A DNA stretch of 50,866 nt from an uncultured Gemmatimonadota bacterium (GCA_903893785.1 CAITNQ010000450.1:1-50866); one strand, 5' to 3'. Positions 24,612 through 35,039 are shown, counted from the stretch's first letter. Numbers and translations are program-made. The notes: generated by a model not told the origin, from the letters alone.

Positions 24612-26180
24612 CTAGCGTCGGTAACGCAGCCAACGGCCGGGCCTCGGGGTCGGCAGGGCGGCTGCTGGCCCGCCCGCTTCCACCACCGGGATCCCGTTAA
24701 CCAGCACGTGGTCCATGCCGACCGGGAACTGGTGCGGATCGTCGTACGTCGCCCGGTCCGCCACGGTATCCGGATCGAAGACCACCACGTCGGCATAGGC
24801 GCCGGGACGCAGGACGCCGCGATCTTGCAGGCCAAAGCGCTCCGCCGGGAAGCCGCTGAGCTTGCGCACCGCCGCCTCGAGGCTGAACAGGCGGTGCTGG
24901 CGGACACAGGGACCGAGCAGTCGCGGTGCACTTCCATAGAGGCGCGGATGCACCGCGGCGCCGGGGAAGTAGATGCCGTCGGTGCCCATCATGTAGCGCT
25001 CGTGGCTGAGGAACGGGTGCACCAGGGCATCGTCGCCGTGGTGAAAAACCAGCAGGACAGCCAGGTTCTCCTCGATCAACAGGTCGCTCAGCGCTTCCCC
25101 CGCCGACCGACCCACCGCGGCCACGTAGTCGCTCAGACGTCTGCCGATGAAGGGTTCGTTTTCGCGCCCGGGCAGCCAGGCAATACGGATCTGGTCCAAC
25201 GGATAGGACGCCAGGCTGCGGCCGAAACGGGCCCGGACTTCGGGCTCGCGCAAGCGTGCCGGGACCGCCAACGGGCCGTCCTCCCACACATCGTACGGCA
25301 GCATGTAGTTGAGCATGGTGCAGCCGGGCAGGTACGGGTACACGTCGAACGAGAAATCCACTTCGTTGACCGCCACCTGGTCGATGTAGTGCAATACGGC
25401 GTCGATGTCAGCTGGTTTGCTGGCCTTCAGGTGCGAGATGTGCACGGCCACACCGGCGCGCCGGCCGATATCGACGGCTTCCTGCAGTCCGCCGATGATG
25501 GTCTTGCGGTACCGCACGTGGCTGGCGTAAAGCCCGCCCCAGGGGGCCATCGCCTGGCACACCTGCACCAACTCGTCGGTACTGGCGAAGCACTGCGGCA
25601 GGTAATCCAGACCGGTTGAGATGCCCACTGCACCCGCCTCCATACCTTGGCGCACCTGGGCCAGCATCTCGTCCAGCTGGAAGTCATCCGGAGCCATCCG
25701 CGACCAGCCGCATGCCAGGGCCCGGACGTTGCCGAAGGGGATGTGGGTGATGGCGTTCTGGGCGGTCTGCCCGTCCATACGGGCCATGTAGTCGCTCAGG
25801 CTGCACCAGCGGTCGGTCTGCGCGAACAGCAGGGCGTTGAGCCCGCGCACATAGTAAATCCAGTCCGCCCGTGTGCGGTCGTCGGCCGGGGCATAGGAGA
25901 TGCCGTCGGCCATGATGACTTCGGTGGTGAACCCCTGCCGGGTCTTGGGCGCATAGTCCGGCATCGTCAGCAACCACCCGTCGGAGTGGTTGTGCACGTC
26001 GACGAAACCCGGCGCGACGACCCGGCCGCTGGCGTCGATGGTGCGCCCGGCGGGGGCCTCGGCAAGGTCGCCGATCTGGACCACGCGGTCGCCCACCAGT
26101 CCCACGTCAGCCCGGTAGCGCGGTTGGCCTGTGCCGTCGATCACCGTACCATGGCGAATCACCGTATCGAACACGTTCAT
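24612..26180 (-). CDS. N-acyl-D-amino-acid deacylase-like amidohydrolase
   Basis: A 522-residue amidohydrolase of the D-aminoacylase type, which hydrolyses N-acyl-D-amino acids or related amides. GFVDVHNHSDGWLL holds the HxH metal motif; LYASHVRYR and VAVHISHLKASKP provide further His ligands, and MMGTDGIYFPGAAVHPR the Asp near residue 390. The ends (VIRHGTVIDGTGQ and LRPGAYADVVVFDPDTV) make up the usual small beta-domain. The annotated ATG 26180 lies inside the stop of the upstream gene (ATGA), but AAGGAGG ends right at it. GTG 26174, two codons later, has ideal six-base spacing and may be the true start. It is convergent with the sugar-kinase gene. Confidence 0.88.
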   Translation of the reverse strand: MNVFDTVIRHGTVIDGTGQPRYRADVGLVGDRVVQIGDLAEAPAGRTIDASGRVVAPGFVDVHNHSDGWLLTMPDYAPKTRQGFTTEVIMADGISYAPADDRTRADWIYYVRGLNALLFAQTDRWCSLSDYMARMDGQTAQNAITHIPFGNVRALACGWSRMAPDDFQLDEMLAQVRQGMEAGAVGISTGLDYLPQCFASTDELVQVCQAMAPWGGLYASHVRYRKTIIGGLQEAVDIGRRAGVAVHISHLKASKPADIDAVLHYIDQVAVNEVDFSFDVYPYLPGCTMLNYMLPYDVWEDGPLAVPARLREPEVRARFGRSLASYPLDQIRIAWLPGRENEPFIGRRLSDYVAAVGRSAGEALSDLLIEENLAVLLVFHHGDDALVHPFLSHERYMMGTDGIYFPGAAVHPRLYGSAPRLLGPCVRQHRLFSLEAAVRKLSGFPAERFGLQDRGVLRPGAYADVVVFDPDTVADRATYDDPHQFPVGMDHVLVNGIPVVEAGGPAAALPTPRPGRWLRYRR

Positions 26181-27589
26181 CCTCCTTGCAGGACCTCGAC
26201 ATCCAAGTCGTCGAACCAGGTGGTGCCGGCGCCGTCCTGCCGCAGCACGAGCGTGACGGCGCTGGCATCGGGGGGTGGAGGGCCGTGGATCTCGACCACC
26301 AGACGGGTCCAGTCGCGCGACCCCGTCAGGCGGCGCGAGCAGTGGAGGGCATAGGGCTCCGGACGGTTGTACACGGTCCACTGCAGCGCCAGGCAGGCGC
26401 CGCGCCCGGTGACCTCGGCCGTTCGTGCCCACACGCTGACGCGGAAGCCGATGGCGGCCGTCCAACGCGCGGTCCAGGCGCCATCGCCTTCGCGTTCCAT
26501 GCGCCACTCGCTGGCCCCGTCCCGCGTGCGGCAGATCCGCAGCGCGAAGCCGTCGCTGCGGCCGCCCTCGTCGACCCAGGCGGCGCCGTCGCCCGCCGGC
26601 AACCACGGCCAGGCGTCGGTATCGCCGTCGCTGGGCCATGCCAGCGGCATGGCAGTAGCGAAGCTTGAGTGGCGCTCGTAGCGCGGCAAGGTGTCGTGGC
26701 CGTTGTACACGACCGGCGGCACCGGGGCCGCGGCGGCCGCCAGGCGGGCAACATCGGCGTCAGGGCACAGGCTGAAGCGAAAATGCAGCGCCAGGGGGCG
26801 GTACAACTCGTCGCGGTGGAAGCCGGCGCTCAGGTGCACGTCATAGCCCCAGTTGCACACCCCGATGGCGGTGCGCGCCGCGGTCTGGCCGACGAACTGG
26901 ATGGCCGGGTTGGCCCCCGGTTCGTCGGCGAGTACCAGACGGCCGTCCGGGGCGAATTGGCGCGGGCTGGGAATGCCCGTGGCCATGTGGTTGAGCGGCA
27001 TCTGCCAAACCGATCCGTCGGCCGGCTCGGCCAGCAGGCGCTGGTAGCGTTTCGGCCAGCGGCCCGCGAACGGCACCGAAGGCGCGGGCACGTCGCTATA
27101 CCACGGATCGCAGTACTCGAAGCGGTGCTCCTGATCCTCGGTGCCCGGACGATCGAAGACTTCGGGGCTGTGGAGGGTAACGAAGGCGCGGACATCGTAC
27201 TGGTAACTCCCCTGCACTGCGTCCCAGGACAGCGTCACCCAGCGAACCGAAGTGGCGACGCCGCCGAGGTCGCGGGTGATGACCTCGAGCGTGAACCGAT
27301 CGTCGCCCTCGATGTGGGTCTCGATGGCCACCAACTGGTCGGTGATCACCGGGCCCATCTTCCAGTACAGCTGTGCGCCCGCAAAACGCGGCGGCCCACC
27401 CGGCGTCAGCCGCAGATCGCGCAGTTCCACCGGCTTGAGCACCTGGTTGAAATAGCGTAGGTTCTGCTCTGGCTGCACTACCGTTTCACGCCACAGCCGG
27501 GCGACCGGCGCCTCCCCATCGCAGAGCCACTGCTCACCCGCGCAGGCGCCGCCGAGCGTGCGCAGTGCGAAACGACACCGTGGGGCCAT
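26177..27589 (-). CDS. Unrecognised protein with a C-terminal carbohydrate-binding-like beta-sandwich
   Basis: I do not recognise this 470-residue protein. There is no signal peptide. The first 300 residues are rich in aromatic and acidic residues and predicted strands (for example [43 protein letters not shown]). The last 150 (from about [12 protein letters not shown] to [15 protein letters not shown]) have the spacing of a jelly-roll carbohydrate-binding module, where a WFDD-type strand near the end is common. ATG 27589 is chosen for GGAGGAGGACC eight bases upstream. It overlaps the amidohydrolase by 4 bases, so the two are probably coupled and may share a substrate. The 228-base gap upstream separates it from the divergent MoxR gene. 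Confidence 0.65.
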   Translation of the reverse strand: MAPRCRFALRTLGGACAGEQWLCDGEAPVARLWRETVVQPEQNLRYFNQVLKPVELRDLRLTPGGPPRFAGAQLYWKMGPVITDQLVAIETHIEGDDRFTLEVITRDLGGVATSVRWVTLSWDAVQGSYQYDVRAFVTLHSPEVFDRPGTEDQEHRFEYCDPWYSDVPAPSVPFAGRWPKRYQRLLAEPADGSVWQMPLNHMATGIPSPRQFAPDGRLVLADEPGANPAIQFVGQTAARTAIGVCNWGYDVHLSAGFHRDELYRPLALHFRFSLCPDADVARLAAAAAPVPPVVYNGHDTLPRYERHSSFATAMPLAWPSDGDTDAWPWLPAGDGAAWVDEGGRSDGFALRICRTRDGASEWRMEREGDGAWTARWTAAIGFRVSVWARTAEVTGRGACLALQWTVYNRPEPYALHCSRRLTGSRDWTRLVVEIHGPPPPDASAVTLVLRQDGAGTTWFDDLDVEVLQGG

Positions 27590-27817
27590 TTCGTGGTCCT
27601 CCTCCAGTCCGGGGGGCGTTTGCTCCATCGGCGGCCCGCCGGCGACACGGTGCCGGCCGCTGTGGTGCCGGCGGCGGGTGCGCCGAGCGGGTGGGTCCCG
27701 GCCCGCGACGCCCACAATTACGCCACACGAGCGGTGAGCGGCAACCGCGTCGGGCGCCCGGTGCGTCCGGGCTTGCCCCCGCGGCCTTGGCCGCCCAGGG
27801 CCAACCAGGGGTTGTCC

Positions 27818-28765
27818 ATGGCAGACACGATGCAGGTCGACGGCGTTACCCTCCACCTCAGCCCGGCGGTGCAGGCCGAAGCGGCCTGGATCGGCCAGAC
27901 CGAGCCGCTGCGCCAGCTGCTGGCCTGCTGGCTGGTCCTCGACGACCGCGACCTGCCGTTAGCGCCGCGCCTGGTGGGACCACCGGGGATAGGCAAAACC
28001 TCCCTGGCCATGGCCGCCGCACGCCACCGCGGGCAGGCGCTGTGGATCTACCAGTGTACCAGCGACACGCGGCCGGAGGACCTGTTGGTCACGCCCGTGC
28101 TGACCGGTGATCGGCAGATCGCCTACCACGCCTCGCCGCTGGTCTCGGCCATGCTCCTCGGCGGCGTCTGCGTGCTCGACGAGGGGAACCGCATGAACGA
28201 GAAGAGCTGGGCTTCGCTGGCCCCGCTGCTCGACCACCGCCGCAGTGCCGAATCCGTGGTCGCCGGCGTGGTGCTGCCGGCCCACCGCAATTTCCGCTGC
28301 TGCGTTACCATGAACGAAGACGAGTCCACCTACGAGGTGCCGGACTACATCCTCTCGCGCCTGCAACCCACCTTACCGGTGGGCTTCCCCGATCGCCAGG
28401 ACGAGTTGGCCATCCTGCGCTACCACCTGCCCTTTGCCCCGGACGACCTGCTGTCGCTGACCGTGGCGTTTCTGCAGCGCGCCCACGACCTCGACCTGGA
28501 CTACGCCCCGCGCGACGGCATCAACATGGCTCGCTACGCCCTCAAGCGGTTGGCGCAACAGGAAGACCATCCGCTGTCGCAGGATCAGGCGTGGGCCGAG
28601 GCGCTGGTCCGCGTGTTGGGCGACGAGGCCCTTGACCTGGATCGTCTGGCGGCGGACCGACGCCATGCCGGTTCGTCGCGGGCTAGCGCCCTGGACCTGG
28701 ACAACCTGTTTTTCGGTGACGACGACGGTCCCCGGCCCGGCCCGGGCGATCCCCCGTCCAGGTGA
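27818..28765 (+). CDS. MoxR-type AAA ATPase
   Basis: A 315-residue AAA ATPase. Walker A is [17 protein letters not shown] (about residues 50-65), Walker B is [12 protein letters not shown] (about 115-125), sensor 1 lies in [10 protein letters not shown] and the arginine finger in [16 protein letters not shown] lid domain follows, and the tail (about 290-315) is Asp/Gly/Pro-rich and probably disordered. MoxR proteins remodel or assemble partner complexes, usually with a von Willebrand A protein. None is present here; the downstream gene overlaps by four bases (GTGA) and encodes a large TraB/ChaN-like unknown, the likely partner. No strong Shine-Dalgarno is evident before ATG 27818. Confidence 0.88.
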   Translation: MADTMQVDGVTLHLSPAVQAEAAWIGQTEPLRQLLACWLVLDDRDLPLAPRLVGPPGIGKTSLAMAAARHRGQALWIYQCTSDTRPEDLLVTPVLTGDRQIAYHASPLVSAMLLGGVCVLDEGNRMNEKSWASLAPLLDHRRSAESVVAGVVLPAHRNFRCCVTMNEDESTYEVPDYILSRLQPTLPVGFPDRQDELAILRYHLPFAPDDLLSLTVAFLQRAHDLDLDYAPRDGINMARYALKRLAQQEDHPLSQDQAWAEALVRVLGDEALDLDRLAADRRHAGSSRASALDLDNLFFGDDDGPRPGPGDPPSR

Positions 28766-30591
28766 ACGACGTTCTCGATCTGAGCCCCCAGGTGGCGGTG
28801 CTGCCCGTAGTGCATGGCAGCGGCGATTTCGCGCTTGAGGTATGCCGTCGTCTGCGCACGGCGCACTACGACACGTTGGCCGTGGCACTGCCCGCTTCCT
28901 ATGCTGCGGAGCTGGAACGGGGCGTATCGCTGCTGCCGCGCATCTCGGTGGTGCTCCAGCCGCCGCTGCACCCGCGTGCCGCCGGCAGCTATGTGCCTGT
29001 TGATCCCTGCCAGCCGGTGATTGCCGCGATCCGCGCTGCCATGGAAGCCGACATCGACCGCGCCTACGTGGACCTGGAAACCGACGACTACGAACCGTAC
29101 GCACCGGTCCTGCCAGATGCCTCGGCGCTGGGGGGGCTGTCGCTGGAGCGCTTCCTCACGGCGTTGTTGCCCGCGTTGGCGCCGCCGCTGCCAGGCAGCC
29201 AGCGGCTGCAGCGCCTGCGGCGGATGGCTTACGAACTGCACCGCCTGGAACTGGACCAGCGCCGCGTGGTCCTGGTTGCCGCGGCGGCCGACTGGCCGTG
29301 GCTGCGTCAGGCGTACCGGCAGCGAGCTCCGGTGACCGGGGCCGGCGTCGTGACCATGCCTCGGTTGTTCGACGTGACCCCGTCTGGGCTCTACTTCCTG
29401 CTCGGTGAACTGCCGTGGCTGACGCATCTCTACGAACACCGCCGCGCCGAGCTCATCGGCGACGGTTCGCTGGCTGTCGACGGCATCAGGGCGCTGTTGC
29501 TGCAGGCGCGCGAGGCCTGCTCCGGTGCGGACTACCTGCCCGGGTGGTTGACCACCCAGTCGCTGGCCCTGCTGCTGCGTTATGTGCGTAACCTGACGCT
29601 CTGCGCCGGCCGGCTGGCTCCTGATCTGCACGACGTAGTCGTGGCGGCCCAACAGGTGGTGGGTGATGACTACGCGTTGGCGGTCATCGAGTCCGCCCGG
29701 CAGTACCCGCCTCAGGGGCTGCCCACAGAACTTGAGGCCGCCCGGGTGGGGGCGGGTGTGGTTTTCGATCGGGAGGGGCGGCCGCAGCGCTACCACAGTC
29801 GGCTGGAACTGCCGCCCCGCACGTGGCGTCGCCTGCGGCTCCGCCCCACGCCGCCGCCGGCGCGTCAGCAGCAGTGGCGCCGGCAGTGGGATCCCTACGG
29901 TCAGTGCTCGCACCTGCCTGAGGACCGCCGCGTCGAGTCGTTTCAGCACCATGTCCGCGATCAAGCCAAGGCCCTGGTCGGCGCCGGGGCAGCCCGCAGC
30001 GAACCCTTCACGGCGTCGCTCAAGGACGGGCTTGACCTGCGCGAGACGTTGCGTCACTGGTGGGCAGGCGATATCTACGTCCGCGAGGTGGTGCCCACCC
30101 ACGGCACGGTCGAAGTAGTCGTCTTCCTGTTCGACCACCCGGCCGATCCCCAGCGGTACCCATGGCGGGCAACCTGGTATGCCGAGCACGACGAGGAGTC
30201 GACGCTGTGCTTCTTCGCCACCGACTTCGGCACGCGCATGGTCGGGCCCGGCATTGCCCAGGCGGTGTACGGAGGGTGTTTCTTCTTGTTCCCGCCCCGG
30301 CCGATCCCGGATATCTGGGAAGACCCGCGCTTTGACTGGACGCGCTCCCCTGAGGAACGCCTGCTGGCCGGGGCGCTCTACCACTCGCGCGAGCGCCGCG
30401 TGGCGCTGGTGGCGCCACGGCCGCCCAGCGCCGCCTGGCGCGCGTTGGCCCGTCAGGCGCGACGGCAGTGGGTCTACCTGCCGCTGCGCCGCTTCTCACC
30501 GGCCACCGTGGACCGCCTGCGCCGCTTCCATGTGCTGAACGGTAAGCACGTGCGCTCGTATGCGGCGCGCTTTATCCGCGACCTGCGGTGA
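28762..30591 (+). CDS. Large unknown protein, TraB/ChaN-like N-terminal half, coupled to MoxR
   Basis: A 609-residue protein. The first 230 residues resemble the EreA/ChaN/TraB (DUF5682-like) superfamily in spacing: [34 protein letters not shown], then [20 protein letters not shown] and [13 protein letters not shown]. The His-Gly near the start matches where TraB has GTaH. The middle (about 270-400) is helical; the rest (about 430-600), with [35 protein letters not shown] and [17 protein letters not shown], matches nothing I know. The GTG start overlaps the MoxR stop (GTGA), so expression is coupled. A small cytoplasmic complex with the ATPase is likely. Function is not known. Confidence 0.65.
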   Translation: MNDVLDLSPQVAVLPVVHGSGDFALEVCRRLRTAHYDTLAVALPASYAAELERGVSLLPRISVVLQPPLHPRAAGSYVPVDPCQPVIAAIRAAMEADIDRAYVDLETDDYEPYAPVLPDASALGGLSLERFLTALLPALAPPLPGSQRLQRLRRMAYELHRLELDQRRVVLVAAAADWPWLRQAYRQRAPVTGAGVVTMPRLFDVTPSGLYFLLGELPWLTHLYEHRRAELIGDGSLAVDGIRALLLQAREACSGADYLPGWLTTQSLALLLRYVRNLTLCAGRLAPDLHDVVVAAQQVVGDDYALAVIESARQYPPQGLPTELEAARVGAGVVFDREGRPQRYHSRLELPPRTWRRLRLRPTPPPARQQQWRRQWDPYGQCSHLPEDRRVESFQHHVRDQAKALVGAGAARSEPFTASLKDGLDLRETLRHWWAGDIYVREVVPTHGTVEVVVFLFDHPADPQRYPWRATWYAEHDEESTLCFFATDFGTRMVGPGIAQAVYGGCFFLFPPRPIPDIWEDPRFDWTRSPEERLLAGALYHSRERRVALVAPRPPSAAWRALARQARRQWVYLPLRRFSPATVDRLRRFHVLNGKHVRSYAARFIRDLR

Positions 30592-30671
30592 CGCGCCGAC
30601 CCGCGGCCGTGTCCCGACCTGCGCCGGTCGGCGGTCGCCGAGGGCGGCGTCCGTGGCCGGTCCCGGTTTCC

Positions 30672-30700
30672 TTGACAGTCACAGAAGGCGCCCATATCCT
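30672..30700 (+). promoter_or_regulatory. Predicted sigma-70 promoter of the sugar-catabolic cluster
   Basis: A perfect -35 TTGACA (30672-30677), an optimal 17-base spacer and TATCCT (30695-30700) lie 41 bases before the first gene of the plus-strand cluster (30742). It matches four of six -10 consensus positions and is the best promoter match seen in the window. Transcription would start near 30707. No operator is evident. Confidence 0.65.
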
Positions 30701-30741
30701 ACTTCGCGGCTGACCTGCTACCTGTCAGGGGAGGAGTTACC

Positions 30742-31566
30742 ATGCGCCTTGTCGATCCCCATGTGCACGTCTGGAAGAACGATCCGGCGTTCCCTTGGCC
30801 GGCCGAGAACGCCTCGCCGCCGGCCGAGGATCGCACGCCGGAGATGCTCCTGCCGCTGATGGACGCGGCGGGGATTGAGAAGACGGTCCTGGTCCAGGTT
30901 ATCCACTATCGCTGGGACAACTCCTATGTGGCCCACGTACGCGACCAGTACCCGGACCGTTTCATGGCCGTGGGACGGGTCAACCCTGAAGACCCGGCAG
31001 CGCCCGATCACCTGAGCTATTGGACCGAGGAGCGCCATCTCCACGGCGTGCGCCTCAGTCCGGCGGTAACGGCGGCGGGCGACTGGTTCGCCGGACCCCT
31101 GATGGCCCCGCTGTTTGCCCGCGCGCAGCACTTGCGGGTGCCCATGCTGATCCTCACCGGTCCGGGCCGGTTGCCGGATCTGGCTCGCCTGGTCGAACTC
31201 CATCCCGAACTGGACGTAGTTATCGACCATATGGCGGACACGCACCCGGACGACGCGGCGGGCCGCCGGCTGCTGCTGGCCATGGCGCGCTACCCGCGGG
31301 TTTTCGTCAAGATCAGTCACACCTGGTCGCTGTCGCGTCAGGAGTATCCCTGGGCTGATACCCACGACCTGGTTGAGGAAGTGTACCAGGCTTTCGGTCC
31401 ACAGCGCGTCATGTGGGCGACGGACTGGCCTGTGTCGCTGGCGCGGGCTACCTACCCGCAGACACTGCAGGTGGTGCGCGATGAGTTCCGCTTCATTGCC
31501 GCCGCCGATCTGGAGTGGGTGCTCGGCCGTACCGCTTTGAGCCTGTGGCCGTTCGCCGGCCCGTAA
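30742..31566 (+). CDS. Amidohydrolase-2 family hydrolase (lactonase-like)
   Basis: A 274-residue TIM-barrel metallohydrolase of the amidohydrolase-2 family, which includes 2-pyrone-4,6-dicarboxylate and sugar lactonases as well as decarboxylases. MRLVDPHVHVWKNDPAFPWP carries the HxH motif; DVVIDHMADTHPDD and VMWATDWPVSLARATYPQ provide the later His and the Asp. It likely opens a lactone formed by the dehydrogenases of this cluster; that is inference. ATG 30742 has GGGGAGGAG upstream. It is the first gene behind a strong promoter, and the Gfo/Idh/MocA gene follows by 25 bases. No signal peptide. Confidence 0.87.
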   Translation: MRLVDPHVHVWKNDPAFPWPAENASPPAEDRTPEMLLPLMDAAGIEKTVLVQVIHYRWDNSYVAHVRDQYPDRFMAVGRVNPEDPAAPDHLSYWTEERHLHGVRLSPAVTAAGDWFAGPLMAPLFARAQHLRVPMLILTGPGRLPDLARLVELHPELDVVIDHMADTHPDDAAGRRLLLAMARYPRVFVKISHTWSLSRQEYPWADTHDLVEEVYQAFGPQRVMWATDWPVSLARATYPQTLQVVRDEFRFIAAADLEWVLGRTALSLWPFAGP

Positions 31567-31591
31567 CATCGGCCCGCAGAAGGGGAAGAGC

Positions 31592-32458
31592 ATGGTCAAC
31601 ATCGGCATCGTCGGGGCAGAGAATTCGCACACCGTGGCCATCGCCAAGGTGCTCAACGCCGACCGCAAGGTCCCGGGTTTCCGCGTCACCCATGTCTGGG
31701 GCGAAACCCGTGCCCTGGCGCGCAAGGCGGCCGAGGCCGGGCAGATTCCCCACGTGGTGGCCGCGCCCGCCGATCTGGTCGGGCAGGTGGACGCGGTGGT
31801 CGTCGATCACCGCCACGGCAAGCTGCACCTTCCCGCCGCGGCGCCGCTGCTGGAAGCCAAGATCCCCCTGTTCATCGACAAGCCGTTCTGCTATCGCCGC
31901 GCTGAAGGCGCCCGGTTCCTGGCCCGGGCAGCCGAACTGGGCGTGCCCGTCTGCTCGTTCTCGATCGTCCCGAACCAGGCTTCGTTCCGCGACCTCCAGC
32001 GTCAGGTGCGCCAACTCGGTCAGGTCCGCGCCGTGGTCAGCAGCGGCGCTTGTGACATCCGCTCCAAGTGGGGAGGGATCTTCTTCTACGGCATTCACCA
32101 GGTCGACATGGTGCTGCGCCTCCTGGGGCAACCGGCCCAGTATGCGCAGGTGGTGCGCGGCACCGGCCGCAACCACGTGGGCAACCTGGTGTTCGCCGAC
32201 GGCGCCGTGGCCACCATGAACCTCATTGGCGAGGGCTCGGCCGCCTTCCACCTGAGCGTCATCGGCGACAAAGGTCGCCTCGACCAGGCGATCGCCTTCG
32301 ACGAGAGTCCGTACCTTACCGGGATCCGCGAATTCTGCCGCATGTTCAAGACCGGGAAGACCAGCGAAACGCCGGCGACCATGCTCGGGCCGGTGGCCGT
32401 GCTTGAGGCGCTGGAGAAATCCGTGGCCCGCGGTGCGCGGGTAAAGGTCAAGCTCTAG
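31592..32458 (+). CDS. Gfo/Idh/MocA family oxidoreductase, short form
   Basis: A 288-residue member of the Gfo/Idh/MocA family. The Rossmann start is MVNIGIVGAENSHTVAIAKV, with GAENSH replacing the usual G-x-G-x-x-G, and the EKP motif reads FIDKPFCYRRAE; the Lys is kept. FYGIHQVDMVLRLLGQP holds the family His-x-x-Asp at about 170. It is about 60-100 residues shorter than typical members, from trimming of the C-terminal domain. It would oxidise or reduce a sugar or sugar-acid derivative with NAD(P), but the atypical glycine loop makes cofactor use uncertain. It sits between the lactonase-like and TrpB2 genes, 33 bases from the latter. Confidence 0.85.
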   Translation: MVNIGIVGAENSHTVAIAKVLNADRKVPGFRVTHVWGETRALARKAAEAGQIPHVVAAPADLVGQVDAVVVDHRHGKLHLPAAAPLLEAKIPLFIDKPFCYRRAEGARFLARAAELGVPVCSFSIVPNQASFRDLQRQVRQLGQVRAVVSSGACDIRSKWGGIFFYGIHQVDMVLRLLGQPAQYAQVVRGTGRNHVGNLVFADGAVATMNLIGEGSAAFHLSVIGDKGRLDQAIAFDESPYLTGIREFCRMFKTGKTSETPATMLGPVAVLEALEKSVARGARVKVKL

Positions 32459-32491
32459 TTCTCCATCGCTAACCCTTTGGGAAGGTGAGCT

Positions 32492-33862
32492 ATGCAGCCC
32501 AGGAAAATCGTCCTCGACGACCGCGAGACTCCGCAGCACTGGTACAACATCCAGGCTGACCTGCCGGTCCCCATGCCGCCGCCCCTGCACCCGGGGACGC
32601 GGCAGCCCATTGGCCCCGACGCCCTGGCGCCGCTATTCCCAATGGCCCTGATCATGCAGGAGGTTTCGCGCGAGCGCTGGATCGAGATCCCGGACGAAGT
32701 GCGCGACATCTACACCATGTGGCGGCCGTCGCCCCTGTACCGAGCCCGCGGCCTGGAGAAGGCGTTGGACACGCCAGCGCGCATCTACTACAAGTGGGAG
32801 GGTGTCAGCCCGGCCGGCAGTCACAAACCGAACACTGCCGTTCCGCAGGCCTACTACAACAAGATCGAGGGCATCAAGCGCATTACCACCGAGACCGGAG
32901 CCGGGCAATGGGGCACGGCGCTGTCCTTTGCCTGCCAGCTCTTCGGGCTTGAGTGCATGGTTTACATGGTAAAGATCAGCTTCAACCAGAAGCCGTACCG
33001 CAAAGCCGTAATGGAGACCTACGGTGCGACCTGCATTGCCAGCCCCAGCGATCGGACCGAGGCCGGGCGTGGCATTCTTGCCGCGGATCCCGATTGCCCC
33101 GGCTCGCTGGGCATCGCCATTTCCGAGGCGGTGGAGGACGCCGTCAAACGGGAAGATACGCACTACTCACTGGGATCAGTGCTGAACCATGTCCTGCTGC
33201 ATCAGACAGTGGTGGGACTGGAAGCCGAGAAGCAGCTGCAGAAAGCCGGTGAAGCCCTGCCGGACGTGGTGTTGGGCTGCTTCGGCGGCGGGTCCAACTT
33301 CGCTGGTATCGCCTTCCCGTTCCTGCGCCATAAGCTGCTGGGCGAGAAAGACGATATGCGGATCGTGGCGTGCGAACCGGCTTCCTGTCCGACGCTGACC
33401 AAGGGCCCCTACCTGTACGATTTCGGGGACAGCGTCGGCATGACGCCGCTGCTGCCCATGCACACCCTGGGCCACAACTTCGTGCCGGCCAAGATCCATG
33501 CCGGCGGCCTGCGCTATCACGGGGCGGCGCCGTTGGCCAGCCATACGCTCAAGCTGGGCCTGATCGAAGCCGCCGCCTTCAATCAGGTCGAGTGCTTCGA
33601 GGCCGGGGTGATGTTCGCCCGAGCCGAAGGCATCATCCCGGCGCCCGAGACCACCCATGTGATCCGTGGGGCCGTCAACGAAGCGCTTCGGTGCAAGGAG
33701 TCCGGCGAGGAGAAGGTTATCTGCTTCAACGCCACCGGCCACGGTCACTTTGACATGGCTTCGTACCAGGCGTACTTCTCCGGGCAGTTGGAGGAGAATT
33801 ACCTTACCGACGACATGGTCCAGGCCAACATTCGCAAGATGGGCGACATGCCCAAGCCGTAA
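32492..33862 (+). CDS. TrpB2-type PLP-dependent tryptophan synthase beta-like protein
   Basis: A 456-residue fold-type II PLP enzyme. The PLP lysine is in [10 protein letters not shown], the active-site Glu in [10 protein letters not shown], the phosphate-binding loop in [15 protein letters not shown], and the long N-terminal extension (about 80 residues, [20 protein letters not shown]) marks TrpB2 (COG1350) rather than TrpB1. TrpB2 proteins can make tryptophan from indole and serine without TrpA or act on other beta-substituted serines. No other trp gene is seen here, so its presence in a sugar cluster is unexplained and it may not serve tryptophan synthesis. ATG 32492 follows GGGAAGGTGAG. 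Confidence 0.92.
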   Translation: MQPRKIVLDDRETPQHWYNIQADLPVPMPPPLHPGTRQPIGPDALAPLFPMALIMQEVSRERWIEIPDEVRDIYTMWRPSPLYRARGLEKALDTPARIYYKWEGVSPAGSHKPNTAVPQAYYNKIEGIKRITTETGAGQWGTALSFACQLFGLECMVYMVKISFNQKPYRKAVMETYGATCIASPSDRTEAGRGILAADPDCPGSLGIAISEAVEDAVKREDTHYSLGSVLNHVLLHQTVVGLEAEKQLQKAGEALPDVVLGCFGGGSNFAGIAFPFLRHKLLGEKDDMRIVACEPASCPTLTKGPYLYDFGDSVGMTPLLPMHTLGHNFVPAKIHAGGLRYHGAAPLASHTLKLGLIEAAAFNQVECFEAGVMFARAEGIIPAPETTHVIRGAVNEALRCKESGEEKVICFNATGHGHFDMASYQAYFSGQLEENYLTDDMVQANIRKMGDMPKP

Positions 33863-33886
33863 GGCCACAGAGGAGGGATGCAGGAC

Positions 33887-35020
33887 ATGGGCGCCTTGAT
33901 GTTGAAGTCTGCCGACGAGACGCGTTACGACTCCATCGCCTTGGGCGAGGTGATGCTGCGCATCGATCCGGGCCAGGTGCCGACCGCGCGCGCCCGCACG
34001 GCGCGCATCTGGCATGGGGGCGGTGAGACCAACGTCGCCGAGGGTCTGAGCTATTGCTTCGGGTTGCGCACGGCGGTGGTCACCGCGCTGGTCGACGACG
34101 GTATCGGCCGGAATATCGAGAACCAGTTCCGCGAGGCGGGGGTAGACACCAGCCACATCATCTGGTTCAGCCCGTCCGGCAAGGGGACGTTCAGCACTGA
34201 CGGCAAAGGCACGTTGCACAACGGGATCAATTTCACCTACGCCGGTAAGGGCGTGCTGCCGTCGGTGACCGAGTATTACCGGGCGCACACACCGGTGCGC
34301 GAGGTGGGGCCCGGCGACGTCGACTGGGACGGCCTGTTCGGTCGGCTGGGTACCCGGTGGTTCAGTACGGGCGGTATCTACACCTTGTTGTCGCCCAAGA
34401 CCGCGGCGTTGGCGCTGGAGGCCATGCAGAAGGCCGGCGAGTACGGTATCGGCCGCTCGTTTGACCTGAACTACCGGTCCAAGGTCGAACCGAGCAAGGA
34501 CCGCGCGCGCCAGATCAACCGGCAGATCGTGCCGCACGTGGAGTTCCTGGTGGGTAACCAGGATGACTTTGGCGACGCGCTCGGTTACGAGACCCGCAAG
34601 GTGGCCAAAGACGCGCCCTTCGCCGAGTGGTTGGAGGTGTACACGGCCATGTTGCGCGCCGTCGCCGCCGATTACCCCAACCTGAAGTACATCGGCACGC
34701 AGCTGCGCGGGGCCCTCACCGCCGACCGCATCACATGGGGTGCGGTGCTCTACGATGTCGAGGCAGACCAGATCCATCAGGCGGCAGTGCGCGAGGGGAT
34801 TGAGATCGCCGATCGGACCGGCGGCGGTGATTCCTTCGCGTCCGGCGTCGTGGCCGCCCTGTTGAAGGGCAAAGGGCCGGCTGACGCGGTCCAGTGGGGT
34901 GCCGCGCACGGCATCCTGGTGCAGGAAACACCAGGCGATACCAGCATGGTCACCCAGGGCGATGTCGAGAAGGAAGTGGCCCGGGCCCTCAAAGGCGGCG
35001 GGGTCTCGGCACTCCGTTGA
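33887..35020 (+). CDS. PfkB-family sugar kinase, 2-keto-3-deoxygluconate kinase-like
   Basis: A PfkB (ribokinase-like) kinase of 377 residues from ATG 33887. IALGEVMLRIDPGQVP, then HGGGETNVAEGLS (sugar binding) and DRTGGGDSFASGVVAALL (catalytic Asp in GGGD) are visible; the C-terminal GGGDSF form is common in KDG kinases. It would phosphorylate 2-keto-3-deoxy-aldonate, the product expected from the enolase-superfamily dehydratase downstream. The aldolase step is not in the window. AGGAGG abuts an in-frame ATG at 33878 with no spacing, while ATG 33887 is 10 bases away, so I chose the latter; ATG 33899 is also possible. It lies 24 bases after TrpB2. Confidence 0.88.
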   Translation: MGALMLKSADETRYDSIALGEVMLRIDPGQVPTARARTARIWHGGGETNVAEGLSYCFGLRTAVVTALVDDGIGRNIENQFREAGVDTSHIIWFSPSGKGTFSTDGKGTLHNGINFTYAGKGVLPSVTEYYRAHTPVREVGPGDVDWDGLFGRLGTRWFSTGGIYTLLSPKTAALALEAMQKAGEYGIGRSFDLNYRSKVEPSKDRARQINRQIVPHVEFLVGNQDDFGDALGYETRKVAKDAPFAEWLEVYTAMLRAVAADYPNLKYIGTQLRGALTADRITWGAVLYDVEADQIHQAAVREGIEIADRTGGGDSFASGVVAALLKGKGPADAVQWGAAHGILVQETPGDTSMVTQGDVEKEVARALKGGGVSALR

Positions 35021-35039
35021 CCGCCTGTGCGTACGGGGT

